From Micromonosporaceae bacterium KJ-029 (lineage in GTDB: Bacteria > Actinomycetota > Actinomycetes > Mycobacteriales > Micromonosporaceae), in the NCBI GenBank assembly GCA_005402585.1, contig BIFP01000011.1, positions 87,623-151,622 on the forward strand: a DNA stretch of 64,000 nt. Direction: 5' to 3'. The notes beneath the pieces are model-generated. The model worked only from the letters and a program-made list of their open reading frames with translations, was not told where the DNA came from and searched no databases. The position numbers and the translations under genes are program-made. Shown here piece after piece: positions 16,143 to 24,824 of the stretch (positions within the stretch are counted from its first letter, which is position 1; each line of letters begins with the position of its first letter).

Positions 16143-16286
16143 TCAGTGGGACACGACCGCGACGGTCGCCCCCCGCGCGAAGTCGTCGTCATCGTCGTCG
16201 TCATCGCCTTCACCGCCGAATCCACACGCCAGCACGAGGGTGAGCAGGGCGCTGACGCCGGCCAGCGCGGCAAGTCTGCGGAGCAT
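16143..16286 (-). CDS. Tiny lipoprotein with an octa-aspartate run
   Basis: A 47-aa protein. The signal peptide MLRRLAALAGVSALLTLVLA ends in a lipobox (LVLAC), so it should be lipidated and anchored outside the membrane. The mature part is only about 28 residues: GFGGEG, eight consecutive Asp, then FARGATVAVVSH. ATG 16286 has GAGAGGA upstream. Function is unknown; the acidic run could bind divalent metal. The frame extends 15 codons further upstream, but that start lacks a signal peptide. Confidence 0.6.
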   Translation of the reverse strand: MLRRLAALAGVSALLTLVLACGFGGEGDDDDDDDDFARGATVAVVSH

Positions 16287-16622
16287 CACCACGTCCTCTC
16301 GACGTATCGTCATCCGTGATGCTAGGCACATCGGACCGCCCGCGACAGACCGAGCGCAGGTCGGGCGGGTTTTCCCCCGGGCACGCCGGTACGCCGAATC
16401 TCGGACGGGTTGGCGCCGGCCCGCTACGCTGGTTCGGCGGCATGGGCGGTGAGCCGATGTCGGGTGATAGGACCTAGAAGGCCGGATATGGGTGACTTGG
16501 CGCCCCTGTCCGCGAATTGCTCATCCCGAGGGGTGGCGACCGAGGCCGTCGGAGGAATACGCTCGGTCGCGGCCCGCGTACTGATGAGGCGCCCGTCAAG
16601 ACGGGCGAGTGGAGGTGCTCGC

Positions 16623-16988
16623 GTGAGCCTGTCGATCCTGCAGACGGTTCGGCCCAGCGGTGTCATCGAGATCGCCCCGCGTGGGGAGATCGACGTCGAC
16701 ACGGCGTACGAGGTGAAAGAGGCCATTGCCGAGGTGCTGGCCAAGGGGCGTCCGGCCCGGATCGAGCTCAACATGCGGCTGGTCACCTTCATCGACTCGG
16801 TGGGCATCAGCGCGATGGTCGCCGGCTTCCAGACGGCCGAGGTCAGTGGCGTGAAGTTGGTCGTCACCGAGCCGAGCCGGTTCGTGCACCGGCAGCTCTG
16901 GGTGACCGGTCTGCTCGGCCTCTTCGGCGCGCCCGAGCCGTACTACGCCGGCGCCGCCGCGACTCCCGAGGTGCTGCCCGGCGCCTGA
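16623..16988 (+). CDS. STAS-domain anti-sigma factor antagonist
   Basis: A 121-aa single STAS domain like SpoIIAA/BldG/RsbV. The conserved phosphorylation motif is FIDSVGISAMV with Ser59. Such proteins release a sigma factor by binding its anti-sigma kinase and are switched off by phosphorylation. GTG 16623 follows GGAGGTG; the frame is open 71 codons upstream, but that stretch is not STAS-like. No anti-sigma or sigma gene is adjacent. It is convergent with the coiled-coil cell-wall gene through a shared hairpin. Confidence 0.85.
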   Translation: MSLSILQTVRPSGVIEIAPRGEIDVDTAYEVKEAIAEVLAKGRPARIELNMRLVTFIDSVGISAMVAGFQTAEVSGVKLVVTEPSRFVHRQLWVTGLLGLFGAPEPYYAGAAATPEVLPGA

Positions 16989-17062
16989 CCGGTGTCGCCA
17001 CGCGGCACGGCGCGCGCCCGGGTCAGCGGTGTCCGCTCCTCGCGAGATGGGGCGGGAATGCG

Positions 17063-17105
17063 TGACGCCGGGTGGGCCACCGGTACGGCGACCCACCCGG
17101 CGTCA
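17063..17105. terminator. Bidirectional terminator
   Basis: Perfect 14-bp arms TGACGCCGGGTGGG (17063-17076) and CCCACCCGGCGTCA (17092-17105), between the convergent STAS gene and the coiled-coil protein gene. Confidence 0.8.
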
Positions 17106-17109
17106 AGGA

Positions 17110-18219
17110 TCAGTACACCGACAGGTGGACGTGGTTGGTGTGGTCGCTGGACGGGTCGCCGCGCCCGCCGCTGTACGACTTCCACCCGCTGCTGGGCAGC
17201 CAGATCTGCTTGTACCAGATCACGTAGAGCACGGCGAGCCGGTCGGCGTTGTTCACGAAGTACGCCGCCAGGTTGTTGCCGTACGTCCGGTCGCCGCCGG
17301 TGGCGACCCCGCCGAAGCCACCCTTCTGGGCCGCGAAGTCGCAGGCCCGACCCTTCGGGTGTTCGCCCGAGCCGCCGGAGCGGTAGCAGGAGACGTACCG
17401 GGTGAAGCCGGCCGCCTTGGCCTGGTTCAGGGCGTGCAGCGTACGCGGGGTGATGCAACCGTTGGCCGGGGTGGGGTCGTTGACGCTGCACGACTCCGCC
17501 GGCCACGAACCGTCGGAGTTGCGGGGCGCGGGCTTGGCCGTCGGGCTGGACCCGCCGGTACGCGCCGGAGCGCGATTGGCCCGCTCGGCCGCCTGAGCCC
17601 GCTCCGCCGCCTCGGCCCGCTCGTTGGCCACGGTCAACGCCCGCTCGGCCTGCTCCTTGCGCTTGGCCATCACGGCCACCTGCTTGCGCTGCTCCTGGAT
17701 CTCGCCGTCGAGGGCCTGCTTCGTCCGGCTGATCTCGTCCCGGGTGTCCCGCAGGTCGCGCAGCGCCCGCTCCTCGTTGGCGGCCACCGCGTCCAGGGCC
17801 GCCGCCCGGTCCATGAAGCCCGCCGGGGAGCCGCTGTTGAGCAGCGCCGACGCGGCGCCGAGCCGCCCGCCGCGGTACGCCTGCGCGGCGATCTGGGCCA
17901 CCTTGGCGCTGCGCTCGTCGAGTTGGCTCTCGGTCGTCTTGAGCTGGCCGGCCAGCTTCTGCTGGCGCTTGACCGAGCGGTCCAGCGCGGCCTTGCCGTC
18001 GAGGTAGCCCTTGCTGGCGGCCTCCAACTGAGCGCGGAGCGCCGGGGTGCCGCCCTCGTCACCGACGTCCGGCGGTGCCGCGGCGCGAAGCCCCGACGGC
18101 GCCGCGGCGGCGGGGGAGAACGGGGCGAGTGCGACGCCCAGGGCGAGGGCGAGCGTCGCGGCGATCAGGGCCGCCATTCGGGCGGCCGGTCTCACGTTTG
18201 CCACTGCTGGCATGCACAT
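17110..18219 (-). CDS. Secreted coiled-coil protein with ARB-07466-type C-terminal domain
   Basis: A 369-aa exported protein. The signal peptide covers residues about 1-40 (MAALIAATLALALGVALAP ... AAAA). Residues 60-205 form a long coiled coil as in NlpC/p60 and EnvC-like hydrolase partners. A Pro/Thr linker leads to a C-terminal domain (from about residue 240) with CITPRTLHALNQAKAAGF, CDFAAQKGG and a terminal SSDHTNHVHLSVY, the His-containing pattern of the ARB-07466 (DUF3152/peptidase M15-like) domain. It probably acts on peptidoglycan. A c-di-AMP riboswitch in its leader links it to turgor and cell-wall control. Confidence 0.85.
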   Translation of the reverse strand: MCMPAVANVRPAARMAALIAATLALALGVALAPFSPAAAAPSGLRAAAPPDVGDEGGTPALRAQLEAASKGYLDGKAALDRSVKRQQKLAGQLKTTESQLDERSAKVAQIAAQAYRGGRLGAASALLNSGSPAGFMDRAAALDAVAANEERALRDLRDTRDEISRTKQALDGEIQEQRKQVAVMAKRKEQAERALTVANERAEAAERAQAAERANRAPARTGGSSPTAKPAPRNSDGSWPAESCSVNDPTPANGCITPRTLHALNQAKAAGFTRYVSCYRSGGSGEHPKGRACDFAAQKGGFGGVATGGDRTYGNNLAAYFVNNADRLAVLYVIWYKQIWLPSSGWKSYSGGRGDPSSDHTNHVHLSVY

Positions 18220-18231
18220 GTCCTTCCGTCA

Positions 18232-18405
18232 GCCGCCGACCGGGTTAGCTGACGGGTTCGGGACGGAAGATCCCTACCGCGGACGCGGATGCACCCCAGG
18301 AACATGGTTCCCCGGCTCGCCCTGGCGGGCGATTAGGCGGTGGCCGCCGCAGGCACCGGTGGGTGCCGCCTGGCGGAGGCCGGGTCAGAGCCTACCGGTG
18401 CTGGT
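18232..18405 (-). promoter_or_regulatory. c-di-AMP (ydaO/yuaA) riboswitch
   Basis: The minus-strand leader just before the coiled-coil cell-wall gene contains the conserved ydaO segments in order: GGGGAACCATGTTCCTGGGG, GGTAGGGATCTTCC, CCCGAACCCGTCAGCTAACC, and the closing stem GGCTGACGGAAGGA. In actinobacteria this class commonly precedes resuscitation-factor and peptidoglycan hydrolase genes and turns them off when c-di-AMP is high. The 5' boundary is approximate. Confidence 0.88.
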
Positions 18406-18501
18406 GTGGCAAGTGCAGCCGATGTGACTCCTGGTATTCGCCTGGTTACCAGTAAATCAGACATAACGGGCCAAGGCTGAGCTTTGGCAAGGTCTGTCCC
18501 A

Positions 18502-19419
18502 CTACCACTCGACCGCCCCGCAGGCCCCAGGGTTCGCTCCCGGCTCGATCTGCAGGGTGGCGTGCTCGATGTCGAAGTCCTCGTGCAGCGCCGCCCGGGC
18601 CGCCGACAGCACCGTGCCGACCTCGGCGCCGGGGGCCAGGGTCAGGTGGGCCGAGGCCACCTCCATGCCGGAGGTGAGCGTCCAGACGTGCAGGTCGTGG
18701 ACGCCGGCCACGCCGGGCACCGCGGCCAGCCGGTCATGTACGGCGGTGACCTGGAGGTGCTCCGGAGCGGCCTGCACCAGGATCCGTACCGCAGCCCGGC
18801 CGAGGCGCCACGTGCGGGGCAGGATGAACGTGCCGATGGCGACCGCGACCAGCGGATCGGCCCACCACCAGTCGGTCACCGCGATCAGCAGCGCCGCCCC
18901 GATCACACCCAGTGAACCGAGCAGGTCCCCCAGGACCTCCAGGTATGCCCCGCGCAGGTTGATGCTCTCCCGCGCCCCGGGCCGCAGCAGCGTGAACGCG
19001 GCCAGGTTGGCGAGCAGGCCGAGTACCGCCACCACCAGCACCGGCCCGGCGAGCACCTCGGGCGGGTTGCCGAACCGGCGTACCGCCTCGACCAGCACGT
19101 AGACCGCGACGCCGGAGAGCAGCACGGCGTTGGCCAGCGCGGCGAGCACCTCAAGGCGGTAGAGCCCGAAGGTGCGCTGCGGGTCGGTGTCGGCCCGGCG
19201 GGTGGCGGCGACGGCGGCCAGCGCCATCCCGATGCCGAGCACATCGGTGAACATGTGCCCGGCGTCGGAGAGCAGGGCCAGTGAGCCGGTTCGCAGGGCG
19301 GTGCCCGCCTCGGCCAGCATCAGGACGCTGAGCAGGGCGAACGCCGCCCACAGCCGGCCGGAGTGGCGGTGCGCGGCGTTCGACACCGCGGCGTGGTGGT
19401 GGTCATGACCCGCGCCCAC
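18502..19419 (-). CDS. Cation diffusion facilitator (Zn/Co/Cd exporter)
   Basis: A 305-aa CDF antiporter with six membrane helices. The N-terminal His cluster (VGAGHDHHHAA) is followed by the metal-site motifs LLSDAGHMFTDVLG (TM2) and LGDLLGSLGVIGAALLI (TM5). A cytoplasmic domain (from about residue 215) contains DLHVWTLTSG, typical of the CzcD subgroup. It exports divalent metal in exchange for protons. GTG 19419 follows GGAAGG; the longer upstream frame is antisense to the helicase. The 80-bp promoter region before it is AT-rich (TATGCCAACATCGCTATG). Confidence 0.9.
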   Translation of the reverse strand: MGAGHDHHHAAVSNAAHRHSGRLWAAFALLSVLMLAEAGTALRTGSLALLSDAGHMFTDVLGIGMALAAVAATRRADTDPQRTFGLYRLEVLAALANAVLLSGVAVYVLVEAVRRFGNPPEVLAGPVLVVAVLGLLANLAAFTLLRPGARESINLRGAYLEVLGDLLGSLGVIGAALLIAVTDWWWADPLVAVAIGTFILPRTWRLGRAAVRILVQAAPEHLQVTAVHDRLAAVPGVAGVHDLHVWTLTSGMEVASAHLTLAPGAEVGTVLSAARAALHEDFDIEHATLQIEPGANPGACGAVEW

Positions 19420-19502
19420 GCAGACACCTTCCGTCGTCCGCCGGACCGGAGTCGGATCTATGCCAACATCGCTATGTATGCAACCGTCCGCCGCCGGCCG
19501 GG

Positions 19503-21617
19503 TCAGCCGGTCGGGTCGATGGTGGTCAGCCGCTGGGTGGCCCGGGACAGGGCGACGTAGAGAGTGCGTACGCCGGAGCCGGGCTCCGCGCGGATCTCGC
19601 CCGGGGCGACCAGCACCACCCCGTCGTACTCCATGCCCTTGGCCTCCAGGCTGGTCACCACCTGGAGCCGGTCCCCACCGAGCCCACCGAGCCAGGCCGC
19701 CACCTCGTCCCGGCGCGGCACCGGAGTGATCACACCGACCGTGCCCTCGACCTCGCCGAGCAGGGCGCTCGCGGCCGTCACCACGCCGGCCTCCAGCTCC
19801 TCCGCCGGCACCACCAGCTGGATCGGGTCGACCCCGGTGGACCGGACCGCGGTGGGCAGGGCGAGATCCGGGTACGCCCGGCGGATCTCGGCCGCCGCCA
19901 CCGCGAAGATCTCGGCCGAGTTGCGGTAGTTGGTGGTGAGCGTGAAGTGGTGCCGACGGCGCCGGCCCAGCGCCTGGTCCCGGGACCGGGACAGCTCCTG
20001 CGGATCGCCCGTCCACGCGGTCTGCGCCGGGTCACCCACCACGGTCCAGGAGGCCAGCCGGCCGCGCCGGCCGATCATCCGCCACTGCATCGGCGAGACG
20101 TCCTGCGACTCGTCGACCACCACGTGGGCGTAGTCCCGGTAGTCCTCGGGGCGCTCGCGGGCCGCCTGCCGGGCGGCCCGTTGCCGGTCGGCGAAGGTGC
20201 TCAGCTCGCGGACCCCGCCGGCCAGCTGGAACGGGTCACGCTTGGGGCGGGCGGGGCGGACGGGCTTGCCGAGCAGCGCGTCCAGTTCGTCGAGCAGCGC
20301 GACGTCGGCGATGCTCGGCCCGTCGGCAGCCAGCCCCCGGTACGCCTGGCCCAGCCGCCGGATCTCGGCGCCGGAGAGGATGCCGGCGGTGTACCGACGC
20401 AGCCGCTCGGGATCGGCCAGCCAGCCGAGCACGTGCCGGGGATGCAACCGTGGCCACCAGACCTTGAGGAAGTCCCGGAAATCCGTCCGGTCGATCAACT
20501 CGTCCTCGAAGGCACGCTGCTCGGGCAGCCGGGGGATGCCCAGCCGGCGGGCCTGCGACCACAGCGCGGCGAGCACGCCGTCGAAGCCGGCGCGGCGTAC
20601 CTCGTTGCGCCGGGCGCCCCGGGGCAGCGCCCGGTCCCGGATCGCGTCGAGTTCGGCCCGTTCCAGCCGCAGCAACTGCCCCCGGTAGAGCAGCCGCAGC
20701 TCTTTCGGGGAGTCGGGCACCGCGTCCCGGGCCGCCCGTTCCAGCACCCGGCGCATCCGGAGCGAACCCTTGACCGCCGCCACCTCGGGCGGGTCGGCGC
20801 GACGGGCGACCACCCCGGGGAAGAGGGTGCCCAGCGAGTGCAGGGTGGCGGTGTCCTCGCCCAGCGACGGCAGCACCGAGGCGATGTACTCGACGAAGAC
20901 CGAGGACGGCCCGACCACCAGGATGCCGCCCCCGACGTACCGGCTGCGATCGGCGTAGAGCAGGTACGCGGCGCGGTGCAGCGCCACCGCCGTCTTGCCG
21001 GTGCCGGGGCCGCCGGAGACGACGGTGACCCCGGAACCGGGGGAGCGGATCGCGTCGTCCTGCTCGCGCTGGATGGTCGCCACGATGTCGCGCATGCCCC
21101 GGCCGGTGGTACGCGACAGCGTGGCCAGCAGCGCCCCGTCGCCCACCACCGGCAGGTCCGGCGGTGCGGAGTCCGGGTCGAGCAGGTCGTCCTCGATCCG
21201 GGTGACCCGCTCCCCGCTGGACTGGATCGTCCGGCGCCGTACCACGCCGAGCGGCTCAGCGGGGGTGGCCCGGTAGAACGCGGCGGCGGCCGGGGCGCGC
21301 CAGTCCACCACCAGGGTGGTGGCGTCCTCGTCGCGGATGCCGAGCCGCCCGACGTACAGCACCTGCCCGTCGCGCAGGTCGAGGCGGCCGAAGACCAACC
21401 CCTCGTACTCGGCGTCGAGCAGGTGGCGTCGCTGTGCGGCGTGGAAGACCATCGCGTCGCGCTCGACCAGCGCGCCGAGGTTGCCGACCCGGGCCAGCCG
21501 GTAGCCCTCCCGTTCCGCGCGGACCGCGGAGCGGCGCAGCTCGGCGAGTCGTGCGTACACCCGGTCGAGATGCCGTTGCTCGACGGCGATCTCCTGATCC
21601 AGGGTGCTCTGATCCAC
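19503..21617 (-). CDS. UvrD-like helicase of the HelR/HelD (RNA polymerase recycling) group
   Basis: A 704-aa superfamily 1 ATPase. The N-terminal coiled coil (LDQEIAVEQRHLDRVYARL) matches the RNA polymerase secondary-channel arm of HelD. Motif I is GGPGTGKTAVALHRAAYLL, motif II VVVDESQDVSPMQ, then GDPAQTAWTG and TTNYRNSAEI, with the terminal SF1 motif VRTLYVALSRATQRL. HelD/HelR proteins release stalled RNA polymerase from DNA, and Streptomyces HelR protects against rifamycins. I see no rifamycin-associated element in the short leader. GTG 21617 follows AAGGAGA and begins VDQSTLDQE; an upstream ATG at 21656 is less likely. Confidence 0.87.
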   Translation of the reverse strand: MDQSTLDQEIAVEQRHLDRVYARLAELRRSAVRAEREGYRLARVGNLGALVERDAMVFHAAQRRHLLDAEYEGLVFGRLDLRDGQVLYVGRLGIRDEDATTLVVDWRAPAAAAFYRATPAEPLGVVRRRTIQSSGERVTRIEDDLLDPDSAPPDLPVVGDGALLATLSRTTGRGMRDIVATIQREQDDAIRSPGSGVTVVSGGPGTGKTAVALHRAAYLLYADRSRYVGGGILVVGPSSVFVEYIASVLPSLGEDTATLHSLGTLFPGVVARRADPPEVAAVKGSLRMRRVLERAARDAVPDSPKELRLLYRGQLLRLERAELDAIRDRALPRGARRNEVRRAGFDGVLAALWSQARRLGIPRLPEQRAFEDELIDRTDFRDFLKVWWPRLHPRHVLGWLADPERLRRYTAGILSGAEIRRLGQAYRGLAADGPSIADVALLDELDALLGKPVRPARPKRDPFQLAGGVRELSTFADRQRAARQAARERPEDYRDYAHVVVDESQDVSPMQWRMIGRRGRLASWTVVGDPAQTAWTGDPQELSRSRDQALGRRRRHHFTLTTNYRNSAEIFAVAAAEIRRAYPDLALPTAVRSTGVDPIQLVVPAEELEAGVVTAASALLGEVEGTVGVITPVPRRDEVAAWLGGLGGDRLQVVTSLEAKGMEYDGVVLVAPGEIRAEPGSGVRTLYVALSRATQRLTTIDPTG

Positions 21618-21680
21618 CGCTCGCTTCTCCTTGTGACACCGCCGGGCCAACCGCACGAGATTACGCCCCGCGCCGAAGAT

Positions 21681-21735
21681 GCAAGGAAGGGCACCTTGTT
21701 AACGCCTGCGGTAGAGCAGGGGCCCCTTCTTAACA
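21681..21735. repeat. Dispersed GGGCCC/GTTAAC palindrome, copy 3
   Basis: AAGGAAGGGCACCTTGTTAAC, then GCCTGCGGTAGAGC, then AGGGGCCCCTTCTTAAC. It sits between two co-directional genes and supplies the TAA stop (21730-21732) of the hydrolase gene. Confidence 0.8.
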
Positions 21736-22662
21736 GCGCGCCCGCCGGGCGGCGGTCCGGGCGGGGGCGGCGTCGAGGACCCGGCGCAGCACGGCGGAGA
21801 GGGCGGCGTTGACCTCGTTGGGGCGTTCCATCATCAGCATGTGGCCGGCACCGGGACGTACGGTCAGCTCGGTGGCCGGCAGCGCGGCGGCGATCGATTC
21901 CGCGCACGGCGGCGGGGTGAGCCGGTCCCGGTCTCCGACCAGCGCCGCCGCCGGCAGGTGGGCCAGCGCGGCGAGTGTCTCCAGCCGGTGCTGGGCGCCG
22001 ATCGAGGCCCGGAAGCCGCCGATCGAGCGCAGGGAGGCGCGGGCCACCGCCGACGTGACCAGGCGGATGTCGGCCTGGTCGCAGCGGTCGCCGAAGAGCA
22101 TCCAGCGGATGCTGGGTCGCAGCGCGCGCAGCAGCGCACCGGGCGGTCGCCACGAGCCGCAGCGGGCCAGCACCCCGGCCCCGGTCGTCTCGGCCAACCG
22201 GATCACCCGGGCGATCCGTGGCGACAGGCCGTAGACGGTGTGGGTGTGCCCCTCCGCGGTGGTGGCGACGAAGACCAGTCCGGCGGCTCGCCGGGTGAAG
22301 TGCCCGGGGTGGCGGTGCGCGTACTCCATGATCGTCATGCCGCCCATCGAGTGGCCGACCAGCACCACCCGACCGGTCGGGACGACCGCGTCCAGCACCG
22401 TGGCCAGGTCGTCACCGAGCTGGGCCAGGGTGGCCGTGGGCAGCGCCATGCAACTGGAGCGGCCGTGTCCGCGCGCGTCGTAGGTGACCACCCGGACCGA
22501 GCCGAACTCCGCCCGTAGAGCGGTCAACTGGCGGTGCCAGCTGCGCCCGTCCAGCGTCCAGCCGTGCAACAGCACCACGGTGACCTCGGCGTCCGCCGGC
22601 CCGGTGGCCTCCACGTGCAGGCGTACGTCGTCGGGCAGCCGTACCTCGACGGGCTCTGGCAC
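21730..22662 (-). CDS. Alpha/beta hydrolase
   Basis: A 310-aa alpha/beta-hydrolase. The oxyanion region is VVLLHGWTLDGRSWHRQ, the nucleophile elbow GHSMGG (Ser), the acid is in ALVGDRDRLTPP, and the catalytic His in RPGAGHMLMMERP. The substrate is unknown; close relatives are annotated as lipases, haloperoxidase-like enzymes or esterases. GTG 22662 has GGGGAGG upstream, which decides the start; ATG 22731 would add 23 Arg-rich residues. The stop codon lies inside a dispersed palindrome, so the original C-terminus may have been altered. Confidence 0.87.
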   Translation of the reverse strand: MPEPVEVRLPDDVRLHVEATGPADAEVTVVLLHGWTLDGRSWHRQLTALRAEFGSVRVVTYDARGHGRSSCMALPTATLAQLGDDLATVLDAVVPTGRVVLVGHSMGGMTIMEYAHRHPGHFTRRAAGLVFVATTAEGHTHTVYGLSPRIARVIRLAETTGAGVLARCGSWRPPGALLRALRPSIRWMLFGDRCDQADIRLVTSAVARASLRSIGGFRASIGAQHRLETLAALAHLPAAALVGDRDRLTPPPCAESIAAALPATELTVRPGAGHMLMMERPNEVNAALSAVLRRVLDAAPARTAARRARC

Positions 22663-22810
22663 GCCACCTCCCCGGGCCGCGCGGATCCGTGACACCGGGG
22701 ATACCCGGTGGTAACACCGGCTACCCGCCATGACACCACGCGGACCGGGGTGGTGAAAAGATTTCGGAACCCGGCTCCGCGCCCGCGACGGTCCGGTCAA
22801 GCTGGGTGAC

Positions 22811-23458
22811 ATGGCAGTCTCGCGGGCGGCGCCGGCCGGCTCCGTGCCGGGCGACCGGGCGCGCGGGGGTACGCCGCGCGGGGCGCTGGCCGAACTGCTC
22901 GCCGGAAACCGGCGCTTCGTCAGCGGCCAGCCGGTGCACGGGCACGACGTGACCGCGGCGGCGGCGAGCGCCTCGGGCGACCAGCAGCCGTACGCCGTCC
23001 TGCTGGGCTGCATCGACTCGCGGGTGCCGCTGGAGGCGATCTTCGACCAGACCTTCGGCTCGATCTGCGTCATCCGGACCGGGGGGCACGTGCTGGACCG
23101 GGCGGTGCTCGGCTCGATCGAGTACGTGGTCGACGAGTTGGGCGTACCGCTGGTGATGGTGCTGGGGCACGAGCGCTGCGGCGCGGTGGACGCCACGGTC
23201 GGCGCGCTGCGTACCGGCCGCCGGCCACCCGGTGCCCTGGCCCACCTGGTCGACCGGATCGCGCCCGCGGTGACCGAGGTGGGCCTGGACGACCCCCAGG
23301 TGCAGCCCCTGGCGGTCCGCCGCCACGTCCGCCGTACGGTGGCCGCCCTACGCGCCGACCCGACCCTCTCCGCCCCGATCGCCGCCGCCCGGGTCGCCGT
23401 CGCCGGCGCCCTCTACGACCTCTCCACCGGCGAGGTCGCCCTCCTCGACCCCCCGTGA
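22811..23458 (+). CDS. Beta-carbonic anhydrase
   Basis: A 215-aa zinc enzyme interconverting CO2 and bicarbonate. The zinc and catalytic motifs are present: CIDSRVPLE (usually CSDSR, so the Ser is Ile here) and GHERCGAVDAT. IRTGGHVLDRAVLGSIEYVV corresponds to the RNAG...GSLEYAV core, with Thr for the usual Asn. There is no signal peptide. Bicarbonate supply for acyl-CoA carboxylase is a reasonable but unproven role. Confidence 0.9.
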   Translation: MAVSRAAPAGSVPGDRARGGTPRGALAELLAGNRRFVSGQPVHGHDVTAAAASASGDQQPYAVLLGCIDSRVPLEAIFDQTFGSICVIRTGGHVLDRAVLGSIEYVVDELGVPLVMVLGHERCGAVDATVGALRTGRRPPGALAHLVDRIAPAVTEVGLDDPQVQPLAVRRHVRRTVAALRADPTLSAPIAAARVAVAGALYDLSTGEVALLDPP

Positions 23459-23466
23459 ACCGTCGC

Positions 23467-23538
23467 CGATCATTCAGTTGGGGTGCCGGTTTGGTTGGCT
23501 CAAGGGGTGCTTTGTCCACCACCACAACTGCATGATCG
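23467..23538. repeat. Long inverted repeat after the carbonic anhydrase gene
   Basis: CGATCATTCAGTTG (23467-23480) and CAACTGCATGATCG (23525-23538) are inverted arms with one mismatch around a 44-nt spacer; pairing continues imperfectly inward (GGGTG/CACCAC). It lies in the convergent gap with the next minus-strand gene. It could be a terminator or a dispersed palindromic element. Confidence 0.6.
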
Positions 23539-23561
23539 ACGGGGTGGAGGTGGGGGAGGAG

Positions 23562-23598
23562 CACGAACGCCCGCCGGCGGTGCCGGCGGGCGTTCGTG
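23562..23598. terminator. Strong terminator hairpin, 17-bp stem
   Basis: CACGAACGCCCGCCGGC, loop GGT, and the exact complement at 23582-23598. It lies 21 nt past the stop of the minus-strand gene that ends at 23620 and faces the convergent carbonic anhydrase gene. Confidence 0.85.
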
Positions 23599-23619
23599 GT
23601 GGTGTCCGGTGGGGGAGGC

Positions 23620-23949
23620 TCAGGCCTCGAAGACGCCGGCCTCGACCAGGCGCTTCTCGGTGGCGTCCCAGCCGTCACCCGGGTGGATGGCGTTGAGGCT
23701 GTTGATCTCCGCCCGGATCTTGGTGGCGTGGCCGGCGGCGGCCAGCACCCGGATCTCCTCGATGAAGGCCTCGGAGTCCGTGCGCAGGTGCGCGGTCTTG
23801 CCGTTGGTCAGGTTCCGCACGTAGGCGTGCTTGCCGCCGTTGAGCGGGATGAGGTACTTGAACTCGCCCAGCACGCTGAGGGCGCCACCCTGGCCAGCCT
23901 GGCCGGCCCGGACTGACGCGCGCGCGGTCTTAGAGGTGTTGCTCGCCAC
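23620..23949 (-). CDS. Conserved hypothetical protein, 109 aa
   Basis: Not recognised at family level. The sequence is well structured: a basic Ser/Ala-rich N-terminus (MASNTSKTARASVR-like, GTG start), then GEFKYLIPLNGGKHAYVRNL, TNGKTAHLRTDSEAFIEEI and INSLNAIHPGDGWDATEKRL. There is no signal or membrane segment. GTG 23949 has AAGGAG 8 nt upstream, which fixes the start despite a longer open frame. It is flanked by a very strong terminator, so it is probably monocistronic. Confidence 0.75.
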   Translation of the reverse strand: MASNTSKTARASVRAGQAGQGGALSVLGEFKYLIPLNGGKHAYVRNLTNGKTAHLRTDSEAFIEEIRVLAAAGHATKIRAEINSLNAIHPGDGWDATEKRLVEAGVFEA

Positions 23950-24260
23950 GGAGGTACTCCTTGCAAGACGTACGGAGGACTGAATGTCCGGGGGCGGTGC
24001 GGGCGGCACCCGGAGGGTGGCCCGCGAAAGACGTACGGCGGCACAGGCCGCCGATGGAACTGTACACGACCCACGATCCCGGCTGGTCATCGCGGCGTCA
24101 GGAGGTGGAACGGCAATCACCTGTCCGGGTATTCCGGGCGGCGGATTCGGCGTTTCCCTGGCGCACCATCCGTCACACCAGTCATCATGTGTTCCAGCAA
24201 ACGCACCCGGTCCGGGTGAGGTCGTAGGGGAAGACGCACCTCGCTCTCCGGGAGGTCACC

Positions 24261-24752
24261 GTGCCAACGCGTGGCGTCGTATATGTCCACTCGACCCCAC
24301 TCGCCGTGTGCTCACACGTCGAGTGGGCGATCGCGCGCGTACTTGCCGCGCCGGTCAATCTGCAGTGGACGGCTCAACCCGTCGATCCCGGCGCCCGTCG
24401 GGCCGAGTGCGGGTGGTCCGGTCGTCCGGGAACGGGCGCCGAACTGGCCGCTGCCCTCCGGCAGTGGCCCATGATCCGTTTCGAGGTCACCGAGGAGCCC
24501 AGTCCGGGGGCCGACGGCGAACGCTTCATGTACGTCCCGGGCCGGGGGCTGTTCCGGGCCACCGTGGGCGCTGCCGGGGACATTCAGCTCGGCGAGGACC
24601 GGCTACGCAGCATCATGGCCGCCGCGCGGGGACCGGAGGCTCTCGCCCACGGCCTCGACAAGGCGCTCGGCACCGCCTGGGACGCCGAACTGGAGCCGTA
24701 CCGCTACGCCGGGGACGGGGCGCCGGTGACCCTGCTCACCCGGGTCGGCTGA
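24261..24752 (+). CDS. DUF3145 protein
   Basis: A 163-aa conserved actinobacterial protein of unknown function. It matches DUF3145 by VVYVHSTPLAVCSHVEWAI, LQWTAQPVDPGARRAECGW, RFEVTEEPSPGADGERFMY and the C-terminal LEPYRYAGDGAPVTLLTRVG. GTG 24261 follows GGGAGG. It is monocistronic and precedes a GH3 gene by 72 nt. Confidence 0.88.
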   Translation: MPTRGVVYVHSTPLAVCSHVEWAIARVLAAPVNLQWTAQPVDPGARRAECGWSGRPGTGAELAAALRQWPMIRFEVTEEPSPGADGERFMYVPGRGLFRATVGAAGDIQLGEDRLRSIMAAARGPEALAHGLDKALGTAWDAELEPYRYAGDGAPVTLLTRVG

Positions 24753-24824
24753 GCGGCCAAGGGGGCGGCCACCGGGGCGGCCCGCCCAAGGTCGAGTTGC
24801 CCCGATACGCGGTGACCTGGTGGG

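Noticed and set aside
21618..21680. Rifamycin-associated element upstream of the HelR-like gene
   Set aside because: I looked for the 19-bp palindrome expected for rifamycin-inducible genes and saw none in the short leader.
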